Made by a program: the position numbers and the translations under genes. From Thiogranum sp. (lineage in GTDB: Bacteria; Pseudomonadota; Gammaproteobacteria; DSM-19610), in the NCBI GenBank assembly GCA_024636585.1, contig JAGXGS010000034.1, positions 1-64,000 of the forward strand: a stretch of DNA of 64,000 bases. The letters are read 5' to 3'. This document shows positions 54,801-64,000 of this stretch, in pieces. The notes under the pieces were generated by a model. That model was not told the DNA's origin. It did not search any database and was given only the letters and a program-made list of their open reading frames with translations. The first letter of the stretch is position 1, and the number at the start of each line of letters is the position of its first letter.

Positions 54801-56497
54801 GGATTGCCCGGGTGCGGCATTCCACGCCCGGCGTCGGCCTGATCTCGCCACCCCCTCATCACGACATTTATTCGATCGAGGATCTGGCGCAGCTGATTCA
54901 CGACCTGAAGAATGTGAACCCGGCGGCACGCATCAGCGTCAAACTGGTATCGGAAGTCGGAGTCGGCACGGTTGCTGCGGGTGTGTCCAAGGCACATGCC
55001 GACCATGTCACAATCGCCGGCTATGACGGCGGCACCGGCGCTTCGCCGCTGACATCCCTGAAGCACGCCGGCAGCCCCTGGGAAATCGGCCTTGCCGAGA
55101 CTCACCAGACACTGGTTCTGAACAAGCTTCGCGGCCGCATCGCCGTGCAGGTCGACGGCGGCATTCGCACCGGCCGCGATGCCGTTATCGGTGCCCTGCT
55201 GGGAGCCGATGAGTTCGGTTTCGCGACTGCGCCGTTGATCGTCGAAGGCTGCATCATGATGCGCAAATGCCACCTCAACACCTGTCCGGTCGGGGTGGCG
55301 ACCCAGGACGAGGAACTTCGCAAGCGTTTCACCGGCAAACCGGAACATGTCGTCAACTATTTCTTCTTTGTTGCTGAGGAAATGCGTCAGCTGATGGCAC
55401 AACTTGGCTTCCGGACCATCAACGAGATGATCGGACGCGTCGACAAGCTGGACATGCGCGAAGCGCTCGATCACTGGAAAGCGCATGGCCTCGATTATTC
55501 GCGCATCCTGCACCGACCCGACGCCGGACCGGAAGTTGCTGGCTACAACTGCGAAAAACAGGACCATGGACTCGACAAGGCCCTTGATAACAAGCTGATC
55601 GAACAAGCCACGCCGGCGCTCGAACGCGGCGAAAAGGTGCACATCGAGACGCAGGTGCAGAACGTCAACCGCACCGTGGGTGCCATGTTGTCCGGTCACA
55701 TCGCCAGACGCTACGGCCATCAAGGCCTTCCGGACGACACCATACATATCAAGCTCAATGGTGTTGCCGGCCAAAGCTTCGGCAGCTGGCTGGCCCACGG
55801 TGCGACCCTGGAGCTGGAGGGCGAAGGCAACGACTATGTCGGCAAGGGCCTGTCCGGCGGGCGCATCATCGTCTACCCTCCGCGCGACTGTCCGATCATT
55901 GCCGAGCAAAATATTATTGTCGGCAATACCGTCCTCTATGGTGCGATCACCGGCGAATGTTTTTTCCGCGGCGTGGCTGGCGAACGTTTTGCCGTGCGCA
56001 ACTCTGGCGCCAGTGCGGTCGTCGAAGGGGTGGGAGATCACGGCTGCGAATACATGACCGGCGGTGTGGTCGTGGTGCTGGGAGAAACCGGGCGCAATTT
56101 CGCTGCCGGCATGAGTGGCGGTATCGCCTATGTGCTCAACGAGGACGGCAACTTTGAAAACCGTTGCAACCTCGCCATGGTGGAGCTGGAACCGGTTCCG
56201 GAAGAAGACGAGGCGCTGGAAGCGCTGGAGCACCAAGGCGGCGACATGGAAACCCATGGTATGGTGGACATCAGCGCGGACATGACGCGCTATGATGCGC
56301 TTCGACTGCAGCGTTTGATCAAGGCACACCTGCGCCATACCGGCAGCACTGTGGCAGCGCGCATACTCGACAACTGGAATGAATACCTGCCGAGATTCGT
56401 AAAAGTCATGCCGGTGGATTACCGACGCGCACTCGAAGAAATAAAGCAATCACAGGACCATGCCGCGCAACCTGACGTGGCGGCCGGAGGACAGTAG
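51839..56497 (+). CDS. gltB: glutamate synthase large subunit
   Basis: [14 protein letters not shown]-terminal Cys amidotransferase; FMN/3Fe-4S region [19 protein letters not shown]-terminal domain. Confidence 0.97.
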   Translation: MSHGAFPENQGLYDRRNEHDACGVGFVAHIKGVPNHAIIRQGLQVLENLTHRGAVGADPLAGDGAGILLQIPDRFLRETCADLGLELPVPGRYAVGMVFLPAQEQTRLKIESLFEQTIGDEGQVSIGWRDVPTDNRGLGDSVKAVEPVVRQIFIGAGEDCTSQTDFERKLFVIRKVVENAVRASDWEDHEHFYVPSLSSRTLLYKGMLLADQVDAYYQDLRDERMVSALALVHQRFSTNTFPSWDLAHPFRMIAHNGEINTVRGNVNWMRARRHSMASELFGEDLEKIWPLIPEGQSDSACFDNALELLVAGGYSMAHAMMMLIPEAWAGNPLMPAKRRAFYEYHAALMEPWDGPAAVAFTDGRQIGATLDRNGLRPARYLITDDDMVVMASEMGVLPIPASKIVKKWRLQPGKMFLIDMEQGRIIDDEELKTGLADSHPYQEWLKKTQVHLKDLPSDVPGNGGDPDTLLDRQQAFGYTQEDLKLLMMPMAAAGQEAVGSMGSDNPVAVLSSKAKPLFNYFKQNFAQVTNPPIDPIREELVMSLVSLIGPRPNLLNLHSGGKYMRLEVSQPILSNKDLERIRNIETTTSGAFRTGTIDICYAAEQGAGGMAAALEAVCQQAEASIEEGYNILVLSDRSVSPQQIPIPALLATSAVHHHLVRAGLRTEVGLVVETGSAREVHHFAVLAGYGAEAINPYLAFETLASIKDDINANLDIQLDEATINKHYIKAVGKGLLKVCSKMGISTYQSYCGAQIFDAVGLKTSFVEKYFTGTATTIEGIGIDEIAEEAVHWHRDAYGKKPIYANALDVGGDYAYRVRGEEHVWTPDSIAKLQHATRANDPRTYAEYSRLINEQSGNLKTLRGLFDLKLAAEPVPIEEVEPASEIVKRFATGAMSFGSISWEAHTTLAIAMNRIGGKSNTGEGGEERSRFKPLENGDSMRSAIKQVASGRFGVTTEYLVNADDIQIKMAQGAKPGEGGQLPGHKVSEWIARVRHSTPGVGLISPPPHHDIYSIEDLAQLIHDLKNVNPAARISVKLVSEVGVGTVAAGVSKAHADHVTIAGYDGGTGASPLTSLKHAGSPWEIGLAETHQTLVLNKLRGRIAVQVDGGIRTGRDAVIGALLGADEFGFATAPLIVEGCIMMRKCHLNTCPVGVATQDEELRKRFTGKPEHVVNYFFFVAEEMRQLMAQLGFRTINEMIGRVDKLDMREALDHWKAHGLDYSRILHRPDAGPEVAGYNCEKQDHGLDKALDNKLIEQATPALERGEKVHIETQVQNVNRTVGAMLSGHIARRYGHQGLPDDTIHIKLNGVAGQSFGSWLAHGATLELEGEGNDYVGKGLSGGRIIVYPPRDCPIIAEQNIIVGNTVLYGAITGECFFRGVAGERFAVRNSGASAVVEGVGDHGCEYMTGGVVVVLGETGRNFAAGMSGGIAYVLNEDGNFENRCNLAMVELEPVPEEDEALEALEHQGGDMETHGMVDISADMTRYDALRLQRLIKAHLRHTGSTVAARILDNWNEYLPRFVKVMPVDYRRALEEIKQSQDHAAQPDVAAGGQ

Positions 56498-56500
56498 TCG

Positions 56501-57952
56501 ATGGGCAAACCTACCGGATTCATGGAGTACCCTCTCCACGACCGACATTACAAACCTGTTGAAGAGCGTATCAGGCACTTCAGGGAATTTGTGATCCCGC
56601 TGGATGAACAGGAACTGAGCCGCCAGGGTGCGCGCTGCATGGATTGCGGCATTCCTTTCTGCCACGAAGCCTGTCCGGTCAACAACATCATTCCCGACTG
56701 GAACGACCTGATATTCAAAGGCGACTGGCGGGAAGCCCTCGAAGTGCTGCACTCCACGAATAATTTTCCCGAGTTCACCGGCCGCATCTGCCCTGCCCCC
56801 TGCCAGGAATCCTGCACCCTGAACATTACCGATGAACCGGTGACGATCAAGACCATTGAATGCGCCATTATCGATAAGGCATGGGAAAACGGTTGGGTCA
56901 AACCACAGCCATCCCCGGTGCAGACCGGCAAACAAATCGCCGTTGTCGGTTCCGGGCCGGCTGGCATGGCCTGCGCCCAGCAACTGGCGCGTGCCGGCCA
57001 CGCAGTGACACTGTTCGAGAAAAGTGATCGCATTGGCGGCCTGCTGCGCTATGGCATTCCTGACTTCAAGATGGAAAAACAGAACATCGATCGCCGCATT
57101 GAACAGATGCAGTCGGAAGGCGTGGTCTTCAAAGTCAACGTGCATGTTGGCGTGGATATCGACACCGCGCAGCTGTTGAAAGATTTCGATGCGCTGGCAT
57201 TGACGGGCGGTTCGGAGCACCCGCGCGACCTGCCGGTGCCGGGTCGGGAACTGAATGGCGTGCATTTCGCCATGGACTTTCTGCCGCAACAGAACAAACG
57301 TGACGCCGGGGACACGATTCCCGACAAGATCGCGATCAGTGCGAAGGACAAGCACGTCATAGTCATCGGTGGTGGCGACACCGGCTCCGACTGCATCGGC
57401 ACATCGATCCGGCAAGGCTGCAAGTCGGTTACTCAGCTGGAAATCCTGCCGAGGCCGCCGGAAAAAGAAAACAAGGAACTCACATGGCCGGAATGGCCGA
57501 ACAAGATGCGCACCTCCTCGTCACAGGAAGAAGGGGCGAAGCGCGACTGGTCGGTAACGACCAAGATGCTGACCGGGCGTGACGGCAAAGTTGAAAAAAT
57601 ACACTGTGCGCGGGTGGAATGGGAGAAAGATGCCCAGGGCCGCTGGAATATGCAGGAAGTTCCCGGCAGTGAATTCGAACTCGATGCCGACCTGGTTTTG
57701 CTGGCGATGGGTTTCGTGCATCCCGTACAGGAAGGCCTGCTCAACGACCTCGGCGTGAGCTACGACGCACGCGGCAATGTACGTGGCGACACAGAAGGCC
57801 GCGAGGCCTACAAAACCTCAGTGGATAAGGTGTTTGCGGCGGGTGATATGCGGCGCGGGCAATCGCTGGTGGTGTGGGCTATACGTGAAGGGCGTCAGTG
57901 CGCGCGGGCAGTCGATGAATTTTTGATGGGTGTTTCGGATTTGCCGCGTTAG
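56501..57952 (+). CDS. gltD: glutamate synthase small subunit
   Basis: [43 protein letters not shown]. Confidence 0.97.
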   Translation: MGKPTGFMEYPLHDRHYKPVEERIRHFREFVIPLDEQELSRQGARCMDCGIPFCHEACPVNNIIPDWNDLIFKGDWREALEVLHSTNNFPEFTGRICPAPCQESCTLNITDEPVTIKTIECAIIDKAWENGWVKPQPSPVQTGKQIAVVGSGPAGMACAQQLARAGHAVTLFEKSDRIGGLLRYGIPDFKMEKQNIDRRIEQMQSEGVVFKVNVHVGVDIDTAQLLKDFDALALTGGSEHPRDLPVPGRELNGVHFAMDFLPQQNKRDAGDTIPDKIAISAKDKHVIVIGGGDTGSDCIGTSIRQGCKSVTQLEILPRPPEKENKELTWPEWPNKMRTSSSQEEGAKRDWSVTTKMLTGRDGKVEKIHCARVEWEKDAQGRWNMQEVPGSEFELDADLVLLAMGFVHPVQEGLLNDLGVSYDARGNVRGDTEGREAYKTSVDKVFAAGDMRRGQSLVVWAIREGRQCARAVDEFLMGVSDLPR

Positions 57953-58009
57953 TGGCAATCCATCGGAGAAACTTTTGTATAACACCTCCCAACGCGGTCT
58001 AATACTTAC

Positions 58010-59074
58010 ATGACTGAATTGAAAAACGACCGCTTTATCCGTGCCTTGCTGCGACAACCCGTCGATGTCACCCCGGTCTGGATGATGCGCCAGGCCGGAC
58101 GCTATCTGCCCGAGTACCGTGCCACGCGCGAGAAAGCCGGCAGTTTCATGCAACTGTGCGGCAATCCGGAACTCGCCTGCGAAGTGACTTTGCAGCCGCT
58201 GGAGCGTTTCCCGCTCGATGCCGCGATTCTGTTTTCCGACATTCTAACCATCCCCGATGCCATGGGACTTGGCCTGTATTTCACCGAAGGTGAGGGACCG
58301 CGCTTCAAGAATCCCATCCGCACCGAAGCCCAGATCAAGGCACTCGGCGTGCCGGACCCGGAACAGGAACTGCGCTATGTGATGGACGCGGTGCGACTGA
58401 TTCGCAGAGAACTCGCCGGCCGTGTGCCATTGATCGGTTTTTCCGGCAGTCCCTGGACGCTGGCGACTTATATGGTCGAAGGCGGCTCCAGCAAAGACTT
58501 CCGCACTATCAAAGCCATGTTGTTCGAACGCCCGGAGTTGCTCGATCAGCTGCTCGACACAGTCGCCCGTTCGGTGGCGCTGTACCTCAACGCCCAGATT
58601 GCCGCCGGCGCGCAAACCGTGATGATCTTCGATACCTGGGGCGGCGCCCTGACCCCGAGTGACTACTGCCGATTTTCACTCAAGCCAATGGAACGTATCA
58701 TTGCGTCACTGCAGCGCGAATATAACGGCAAGAAAATTCCGGTGATTCTGTTCACCAAGAACGGCGGCCAGTGGCTGGAAGCCATGACCGATACCGGAGC
58801 CGATGCGCTGGGACTGGACTGGACTACTGATCTGGCTGACGCGCGCCGCCGGGTCGGCGGACAGGTGGCGCTACAGGGCAATCTCGATCCATCGGTACTT
58901 TATGCATCACCGCCACATATTCGCGAACAGGTTGGAAAAGTGCTGGCGAGTTTCGGCAAGGGCAACGGCCATGTATTCAACCTCGGCCACGGTATTCATC
59001 CCGGCATCCCACCGGAACATGTGACCGCCATGGTCACTGCGGTGCACGAATTAAGCATGCCCTACCATCAGTGA
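58010..59074 (+). CDS. hemE: uroporphyrinogen decarboxylase
   Basis: [36 protein letters not shown]. Confidence 0.97.
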   Translation: MTELKNDRFIRALLRQPVDVTPVWMMRQAGRYLPEYRATREKAGSFMQLCGNPELACEVTLQPLERFPLDAAILFSDILTIPDAMGLGLYFTEGEGPRFKNPIRTEAQIKALGVPDPEQELRYVMDAVRLIRRELAGRVPLIGFSGSPWTLATYMVEGGSSKDFRTIKAMLFERPELLDQLLDTVARSVALYLNAQIAAGAQTVMIFDTWGGALTPSDYCRFSLKPMERIIASLQREYNGKKIPVILFTKNGGQWLEAMTDTGADALGLDWTTDLADARRRVGGQVALQGNLDPSVLYASPPHIREQVGKVLASFGKGNGHVFNLGHGIHPGIPPEHVTAMVTAVHELSMPYHQ

Positions 59075-59095
59075 TATGTCGCAGGCTTCGATAAC

Positions 59096-60085
59096 ATGAC
59101 GCTGGCCATTCTGATCTGTGATGATTCGGGAATGGCGCGGAAACAGATGGCGCGCGCCCTGCCGCCGGACTGGGATGCAGAAATAAGTTTCGCAGCGGAT
59201 GGACGCGAAGGTCTTGAAGCTATCAAGGCCGGCAAGGGTGAAGTGCTGTTCCTTGATCTCAATATGCCGGTGATGGATGGATATCAGGTGCTCGAAGCGA
59301 TTCGTGCGCAGGATCTTCCTACCCTGGTGATCGTGGTATCGGGCGACATCCAGCCTGAAGCTCACCAGCGCGTCATGAAAATGGGTGCATTGGCGTTTCT
59401 CAAGAAACCGGTGGATGCCGAGCAGATTGAACAGGTGCTCAATCAGTACGGCATTCGCGGCGAGAGCAAGGGCAACCTGAGCGACGTCAAAGTCGACGTC
59501 AACCCGATGGACAGTTACCAGGAGATTGCCAATGTAGCCATGGGCCGCGCCGGCGATCTGCTCGCCCGCCTGCTGGGTGTATTCGTCGTGCTGCCGATCC
59601 CCAAAGTGCGCATGATCGAAATTGCGGAACTGCGCATGGCGCTGGAGCGGGTTGCCGATGACGACACCCTGTCCGGAGTCTGCCAGGGATTCATCGGCGC
59701 AGGAATTGCCGGTGAAGCGTTATTAATGTTCAACGAGTCCAGCTTTGCGGATATCGCTGGCTTGATGAAGTATCGGGGTGAAGTCGACGACAGCGCGCAG
59801 CTTGAACTGCTCATGGATATCGCCAGCGTGCTGATCGGCGCCTGCCTGACCGGTATCGCCGATCAGCTGGACATCAGTTTCAGCCAGAGTCACCCGGTAG
59901 TACTGGGCCGCCACGTCAAGGTACAGGATCTGCTGAAGAGTGGCTCTGCCCAATGGGAGAGGACGCTGTCCATCGAGATTGCCTATTCCATCGAGAATTA
60001 TGACATCAACTGCGATTTACTGCTGCTGTTCACCGAGGATTCACTGCCCTCGCTGAACCAGCGCCTCGCCTATGCGCTGGATTAA
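59096..60085 (+). CDS. CheY-like receiver fused to CheC/CheX-like domain
   Basis: ILICDDSGMARKQ, VLFLDLNMPVMDG, FLKKPVD; CheC-like EIANVAMGRAGDLLARLL. Confidence 0.88.
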   Translation: MTLAILICDDSGMARKQMARALPPDWDAEISFAADGREGLEAIKAGKGEVLFLDLNMPVMDGYQVLEAIRAQDLPTLVIVVSGDIQPEAHQRVMKMGALAFLKKPVDAEQIEQVLNQYGIRGESKGNLSDVKVDVNPMDSYQEIANVAMGRAGDLLARLLGVFVVLPIPKVRMIEIAELRMALERVADDDTLSGVCQGFIGAGIAGEALLMFNESSFADIAGLMKYRGEVDDSAQLELLMDIASVLIGACLTGIADQLDISFSQSHPVVLGRHVKVQDLLKSGSAQWERTLSIEIAYSIENYDINCDLLLLFTEDSLPSLNQRLAYALD

Positions 60086-60088
60086 CCC

Positions 60089-61063
60089 GTGACCGATCAG
60101 AACCAGGTAAAGGAATTCCACTGGCTCATGAATATGATCCAGACCATCGATGTCGGTCTGGTGGTGATTGACAGCACCTACGCAATCCAGGTCTGGAACG
60201 GTTTCATGGCCAACCACAGTGGCAGAGCACCTCATGATGTGATTGGGGGCAATCTGTTCGATCTGTTCGACAGTATCCCGGAAACCTGGTTCCGGAATAA
60301 GGCCGACTCGGTTTTTCTCCTTAAAAATCGCGCCTTCACTACCTGGGAACAACGTCCCTATCTGTTCCGCTTCAAGAACTACCGCCCTATCACCGGCACT
60401 GCGGAGTTCATGTACCAGAACATCACCCTGATCCCCTTGCTGTCGAGCGACGGCACAGTCAAACATATCGGCATCATCATTTACGATGTCACCGATATGG
60501 CGGTCGGAAAATCACAGCTACAGGAGGTTAACGGTCAGCTGGAATCCCTCAGCCGCACCGACCGCCTGACGCAATTGAACAACCGCGGTTACTGGGAAGA
60601 ATGCCTCGAGTCCGAACACCAACGCGCCATGCGTACCGGCGCGCCATGCACGCTGATAATGTTCGATATCGATCATTTCAAGCCGGTTAACGATACCTAT
60701 GGTCACCAGGCCGGCGATGAAGTGATTCGTGCCACTGCACGAATGCTTCTCGAAAGTAAACGCGCCATCGATATTGCGGGGCGCTACGGGGGGGAAGAGT
60801 TTGTCATCATTCTCATCGACACCGATATCAAGGGTGCGGCGGTGTTCGCCGAACGCCTGCGGCGGAAAATCGCCGCCAGCACCGTTCAGTACGAAAATGT
60901 AGAAATAACCTGGACCATCAGTCTCGGCCTCGCGGAATGCAGCGAGCATATTCGCAGCCATTGTGACTGGATCGAGTGCAGCGATCAGGCTCTGTACCAG
61001 GCCAAGCACGGTGGACGCAATCAGAGCTGCCGCTATGTGCCCGGCGACGCGCCGAAGCGCTAG
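60089..61063 (+). CDS. PAS-GGDEF diguanylate cyclase
   Basis: N-terminal PAS-like; DRLTQLNNRGYWEE, FDIDHFKPVNDTYGHQAGD, GGEEF preceded by RAID (RxxD I-site). Confidence 0.93.
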   Translation: MTDQNQVKEFHWLMNMIQTIDVGLVVIDSTYAIQVWNGFMANHSGRAPHDVIGGNLFDLFDSIPETWFRNKADSVFLLKNRAFTTWEQRPYLFRFKNYRPITGTAEFMYQNITLIPLLSSDGTVKHIGIIIYDVTDMAVGKSQLQEVNGQLESLSRTDRLTQLNNRGYWEECLESEHQRAMRTGAPCTLIMFDIDHFKPVNDTYGHQAGDEVIRATARMLLESKRAIDIAGRYGGEEFVIILIDTDIKGAAVFAERLRRKIAASTVQYENVEITWTISLGLAECSEHIRSHCDWIECSDQALYQAKHGGRNQSCRYVPGDAPKR

Positions 61064-61947
61064 CGGGTTTCCTTCAACAGCGCATCGACCAGACTTTGCG
61101 CCTGCGCCAGGTAGCCGCCACCGAACAGATTGTAGTGATTCAGTACGTGGTAGAGGTTGTAGAGTTTTTTGCGCAACGCGTAGCCTGACTCCAGGGGCCA
61201 GGCCGCCTGGTAGGCGGCATAGAAATCACGGTCGAAACCACCGAACAGTTCAGTCATCGCAAGATCCGTTTCACGATCACCAAAGTAAACCGCCGGATCA
61301 AAAATCGCCGGTTCGCCAGCTGCAGTGAAGCTGTAATTGCCCGACCACAAATCCCCGTGCAGCAGCGACGGAACCGGCCGGTGGTCATCGAGCACCTGCT
61401 CCAGATTTTCGAGCAAACGCTCGCCCGCCGCCAGTGTCCGTGCCGGCGCACCCTTGCGCGCCGCGAGCTGTAACTGGAAGCCCAGCCGCTGCTCGCGCCA
61501 GAAGCCGATCCAGTCGTCATGCTGCCGGTTCGGCTGCGGCGTACTGCCGATGGTATTGTCGCGATGCCAACCGAACCGTTCCGCGCTGATCGAGTGCAGT
61601 GCCGCAAGCCCCTCCCCCAGAGCCGCCGAACTGCCGCGCCCGCCCAGATCCAGTCCCTCCATCACCAGGTAGGACTGGCCATCTGCGATCCCCGCGCAGA
61701 TGGGCGCGGGGATACGTAGCGCATCGCTGCGTGCAAGTTCGCGCAAGCCATCAGCCTCAGCCTCGAACATAGAGAGCATGCCGGCGGAGTTGAGCTTGAT
61801 GAAGAAGCTGTCCGGGCCGGAGCTGACGCGCATGGACTGGCTGATGCAGCCGCCGCCGACAGAAGCCGGTTTTGAAAGTGAGACCTCGCGCCCCAGCGCC
61901 GCCGCGATATCCGATTCGATGGTTTTCCAGAACGATGTTGTTGGCAT
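61060..61947 (-). CDS. fructosamine kinase family protein
   Basis: SLLHGDLWSGNYSFTAAGEPAIFDPAVYFGDRETDLAMTELFGGF. Confidence 0.94.
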   Translation of the reverse strand: MPTTSFWKTIESDIAAALGREVSLSKPASVGGGCISQSMRVSSGPDSFFIKLNSAGMLSMFEAEADGLRELARSDALRIPAPICAGIADGQSYLVMEGLDLGGRGSSAALGEGLAALHSISAERFGWHRDNTIGSTPQPNRQHDDWIGFWREQRLGFQLQLAARKGAPARTLAAGERLLENLEQVLDDHRPVPSLLHGDLWSGNYSFTAAGEPAIFDPAVYFGDRETDLAMTELFGGFDRDFYAAYQAAWPLESGYALRKKLYNLYHVLNHYNLFGGGYLAQAQSLVDALLKETR

Positions 61948-61990
61948 TACACGAACTTGTCAGGGCGCGGGCCGCAACCCGTGGCCACCA

Positions 61991-62584
61991 TTACATCTGC
62001 AGTCGGGCGTGCATCGGGCTGCTGCGCGGGAAATGCGCTCGCAGGAATTCCATCTGGTCAGCGAGCACCTTGCGGCCCTGCAGAAAAATGTATTCCGCAT
62101 GCGTGGGTGTGAAAGGCACCGCCAGCAGCTCCATACCAGCCTGCTCCGGTCGGCGCCCGGCCTTGTGACAGTTGCAGCGCCGGCACGCGGTAACCACATT
62201 GGTCCAGTGATCCGCACCCTTCTGACTGATCGGTGTCACATGATCGCGCGAGAGGTCGGCAACCCGGAAGCGCTCGCCGCAATACATACACAGATGCGCA
62301 TCACGTTTGAACAGGGCCGGGTTATTCAATGGCGGGACATAGCGGTCGCGGATCTTTAACAGTGCCTGGTTGCTGCCGTGGGTGGCAATGATGGAATTGA
62401 CGTCAATATAGCTCTGGCGACCGGTCAGGGCGCAGACGCCGCCATGCACGCGGTATAGAAGGATGCCACAGCTGTAGGCAACCTGGCCGGTGTGGTACAG
62501 CCGCACCGCATCCTGGTAATTGACCCATTCGAGGGGCATACCGGCAGCATCGGTTCGCAAGACCTGAGTCTTCAAATCGTACAC
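61991..62584 (-). CDS. HNH endonuclease family protein
   Basis: CMYCGERFRVADLSRDHVTPISQKGADHWTNVVTACRRCNCHKAGR; GTG start near 62584 behind AGGAGG. Confidence 0.88.
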   Translation of the reverse strand: MYDLKTQVLRTDAAGMPLEWVNYQDAVRLYHTGQVAYSCGILLYRVHGGVCALTGRQSYIDVNSIIATHGSNQALLKIRDRYVPPLNNPALFKRDAHLCMYCGERFRVADLSRDHVTPISQKGADHWTNVVTACRRCNCHKAGRRPEQAGMELLAVPFTPTHAEYIFLQGRKVLADQMEFLRAHFPRSSPMHARLQM

Positions 62585-62778
62585 ACAGTCCTCCTGTTTC
62601 AGGATTGGATACTTTATCCCAGATAAACCCGGTTTTGTAAATGGCCGGACTGTAAAGCCTCTCCCCCGCAGCGGAACCAACATTTCATCACTGCCCGGAA
62701 TCCGTTATCATGCCGCCTTTTGCAGCGATCGGCCGGGACTCGGCCGGATATCTGGTTCACAGCTTGGAGTAGCTATAG

Positions 62779-63912
62779 ATGTCGATACGTTTGGGCGTTC
62801 CCAAAGAAATCGAACACGGCGAGCGGCGGGTCGCACTGGTTCCGGCCATCGTCGAGCGGTTCGCGAAGTTGGGGGTCGAAGTGCTGGTGCAGAATGGTGC
62901 CGGTGCCGAGAGTCATTTTCCCGACAGCGCCTATAGCGCCGCAACCCTGGTCGCCGATGCGGAAAGCCTGTACCAGCAGGCCGACATCATAGTCAAAATC
63001 CAACCGCCTACCGAGGCCGAAATTGCCATGCTCAAGGATGGTGCCGTGGTCGTCGGCATGATGACGCCGCACCGCTATCCGGAACGCGTCAAACAGCTGT
63101 GCGAGCGCAAGCTCCTGAGTTTCGCCATGGAACTGGTGCCGCGTATTTCGCGCGCCCAGAGCATGGATGTGCTGTCTTCGCAGGCGGCGGTAGCCGGTTA
63201 CAAGGCAGCATTGATGGCGGCGGACAGCCTCGACGGCTTCTTTCCGATGCTGACCACGGCCGCCGGCACTATCCGCCCTGCCAAGGTGCTGGTTATCGGC
63301 GCCGGAGTGGCGGGTTTGCAGGCAATCGCGACGGCCAAACGCCTCGGCGCCATGGTCGAAGGGTACGACGTACGCAGCGCTACCAGGGAACAGGTCGAAT
63401 CGCTCGGCGCCCGTTTTGTGGATACCGGCGTGTCGGCAGAGGGTGCCGGTGGTTATGCGCGCGAGTTGACTGAAGAAGAACAACAGCAGCAACAGGCTGT
63501 GCTCGAAAAACATATCATCGCGGCAGATGCGGTCATTACCACCGCAGCCATTCCAGGACGCACCTCGCCCCGGATTATCAGCACCGCAGTAGTCGACCAG
63601 ATGAAGCCGGGCGCAGTCATAATCGATCTGGCAGCAGAGGGCGGCGGCAACTGTGAAGTGACCCGCGCCGGTGAGCGCGTCATGCATAACGACGTCATGG
63701 TTTACGGCCCGCTGAACGTGCCGAGCGAACTGCCGATCCATGCCTCCGAAATGTTCGCCAAGAACCTGCTCAACTTCCTGACCCCCATGATCACGGACGG
63801 GGAATTCGCCCCTGACTGGGAGGACGAGGTCATCGCCGGCAGCACCCTGACCCGCGACGGCGAGATCAAGCATGCACCGACCCGCGCGCAGATCGAAGGA
63901 GCCACATCATGA
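62779..63912 (+). CDS. pntA: NAD(P) transhydrogenase subunit alpha part 1
   Basis: RLGVPKEIEHGERRVALVP; VIGAGVAGLQAIATAKRLGAMVEGYDVR. Confidence 0.95.
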   Translation: MSIRLGVPKEIEHGERRVALVPAIVERFAKLGVEVLVQNGAGAESHFPDSAYSAATLVADAESLYQQADIIVKIQPPTEAEIAMLKDGAVVVGMMTPHRYPERVKQLCERKLLSFAMELVPRISRAQSMDVLSSQAAVAGYKAALMAADSLDGFFPMLTTAAGTIRPAKVLVIGAGVAGLQAIATAKRLGAMVEGYDVRSATREQVESLGARFVDTGVSAEGAGGYARELTEEEQQQQQAVLEKHIIAADAVITTAAIPGRTSPRIISTAVVDQMKPGAVIIDLAAEGGGNCEVTRAGERVMHNDVMVYGPLNVPSELPIHASEMFAKNLLNFLTPMITDGEFAPDWEDEVIAGSTLTRDGEIKHAPTRAQIEGATS

Positions 63913-64000
63913 TGATCGAAGGCTTTACTGCACTCTATATCTTTATGCTGGCAGCTTTTACCGGCTATGAAGTCATCGCCCGGGTGCCGGTTATTTTGCA
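63909..64000 (+). CDS. NAD(P) transhydrogenase subunit alpha part 2 (truncated by window end)
   Basis: MMIEGFTALYIFMLAAFTGYEVIARVPVIL read by hand; overlaps pntA stop. Confidence 0.85.
   Translation, partial: MMIEGFTALYIFMLAAFTGYEVIARVPVIL

Noticed and set aside
54680-56449. 589-aa minus-strand ORF opposite gltB
   Set aside because: Shadow ORF in a GC-rich, strongly codon-biased gene; gltB on the plus strand is unambiguous and the antisense product shows no recognisable family.
56450-57415. 321-aa minus-strand ORF opposite gltD
   Set aside because: Same reason; gltD motifs on the plus strand explain the region.
61991-62584. HNH endonuclease as homing endonuclease, mobile element or defence gene
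   Set aside because: No intron/intein, repeats, methylase or other defence partners nearby; looks like a conserved stand-alone chromosomal HNH protein.
62720-62757. CGGCCG-GGACT-CGGCCG hairpin upstream of pntA
   Set aside because: Short 6-bp stem with no T-tract; too weak alone to call a terminator or riboswitch.
62773-63873. 366-aa minus-strand ORF opposite pntA
   Set aside because: Antisense shadow of a clear PntA coding sequence; composition rich in H/R/G as expected from reverse translation of a biased gene.

Overview
This 64 kb window reads as a gammaproteobacterial-type housekeeping chromosome segment with almost no accessory DNA. I saw no tRNA or rRNA genes, CRISPR arrays, transposases or prophage. 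Left to right it contains: ccoNO (cbb3 oxidase) with an Rrf2 regulator and SCO; the ctaB/ctaA/SURF1 and ctaE-ctaG-ctaD-ctaC (caa3 oxidase) blocks; a Sel1-repeat protein; a bio operon (membrane protein-bioB-F-H-C-D) divergent from comF; ubiA/ubiC; an M48-like protein lacking the metal-binding motif; recG-ridA-spoT-rpoZ-gmk-yicC; a Ser/Thr kinase/PP2C pair; rph-rdgB-hemW; rpmE; an SNase; an M48 lipoprotein; maeB, purT, mrcA; pilMNOPQ-aroK-aroB-dgt-WGR-damX; gltBD; hemE; a REC-CheC/PAS-GGDEF pair; fructosamine kinase; HNH; and pntA. The best leads are regulatory or structural: (1) a full BirA-type operator (TTGTCAACC-N16-GGTTTACAA) that covers both the -35 box of the bio promoter and the comF start codon, which places an uncharacterised 142-aa membrane protein first in the bio operon; (2) an intrinsic terminator after pilQ whose loop begins with the aroK ATG, with a similar weaker case at rpmE/SNase; (3) an intact M48-like gene in which HExxH and the downstream ligand region are both lost. 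I found no clear new multi-gene system. All calls come from reading sequence and motifs; no database search was run.
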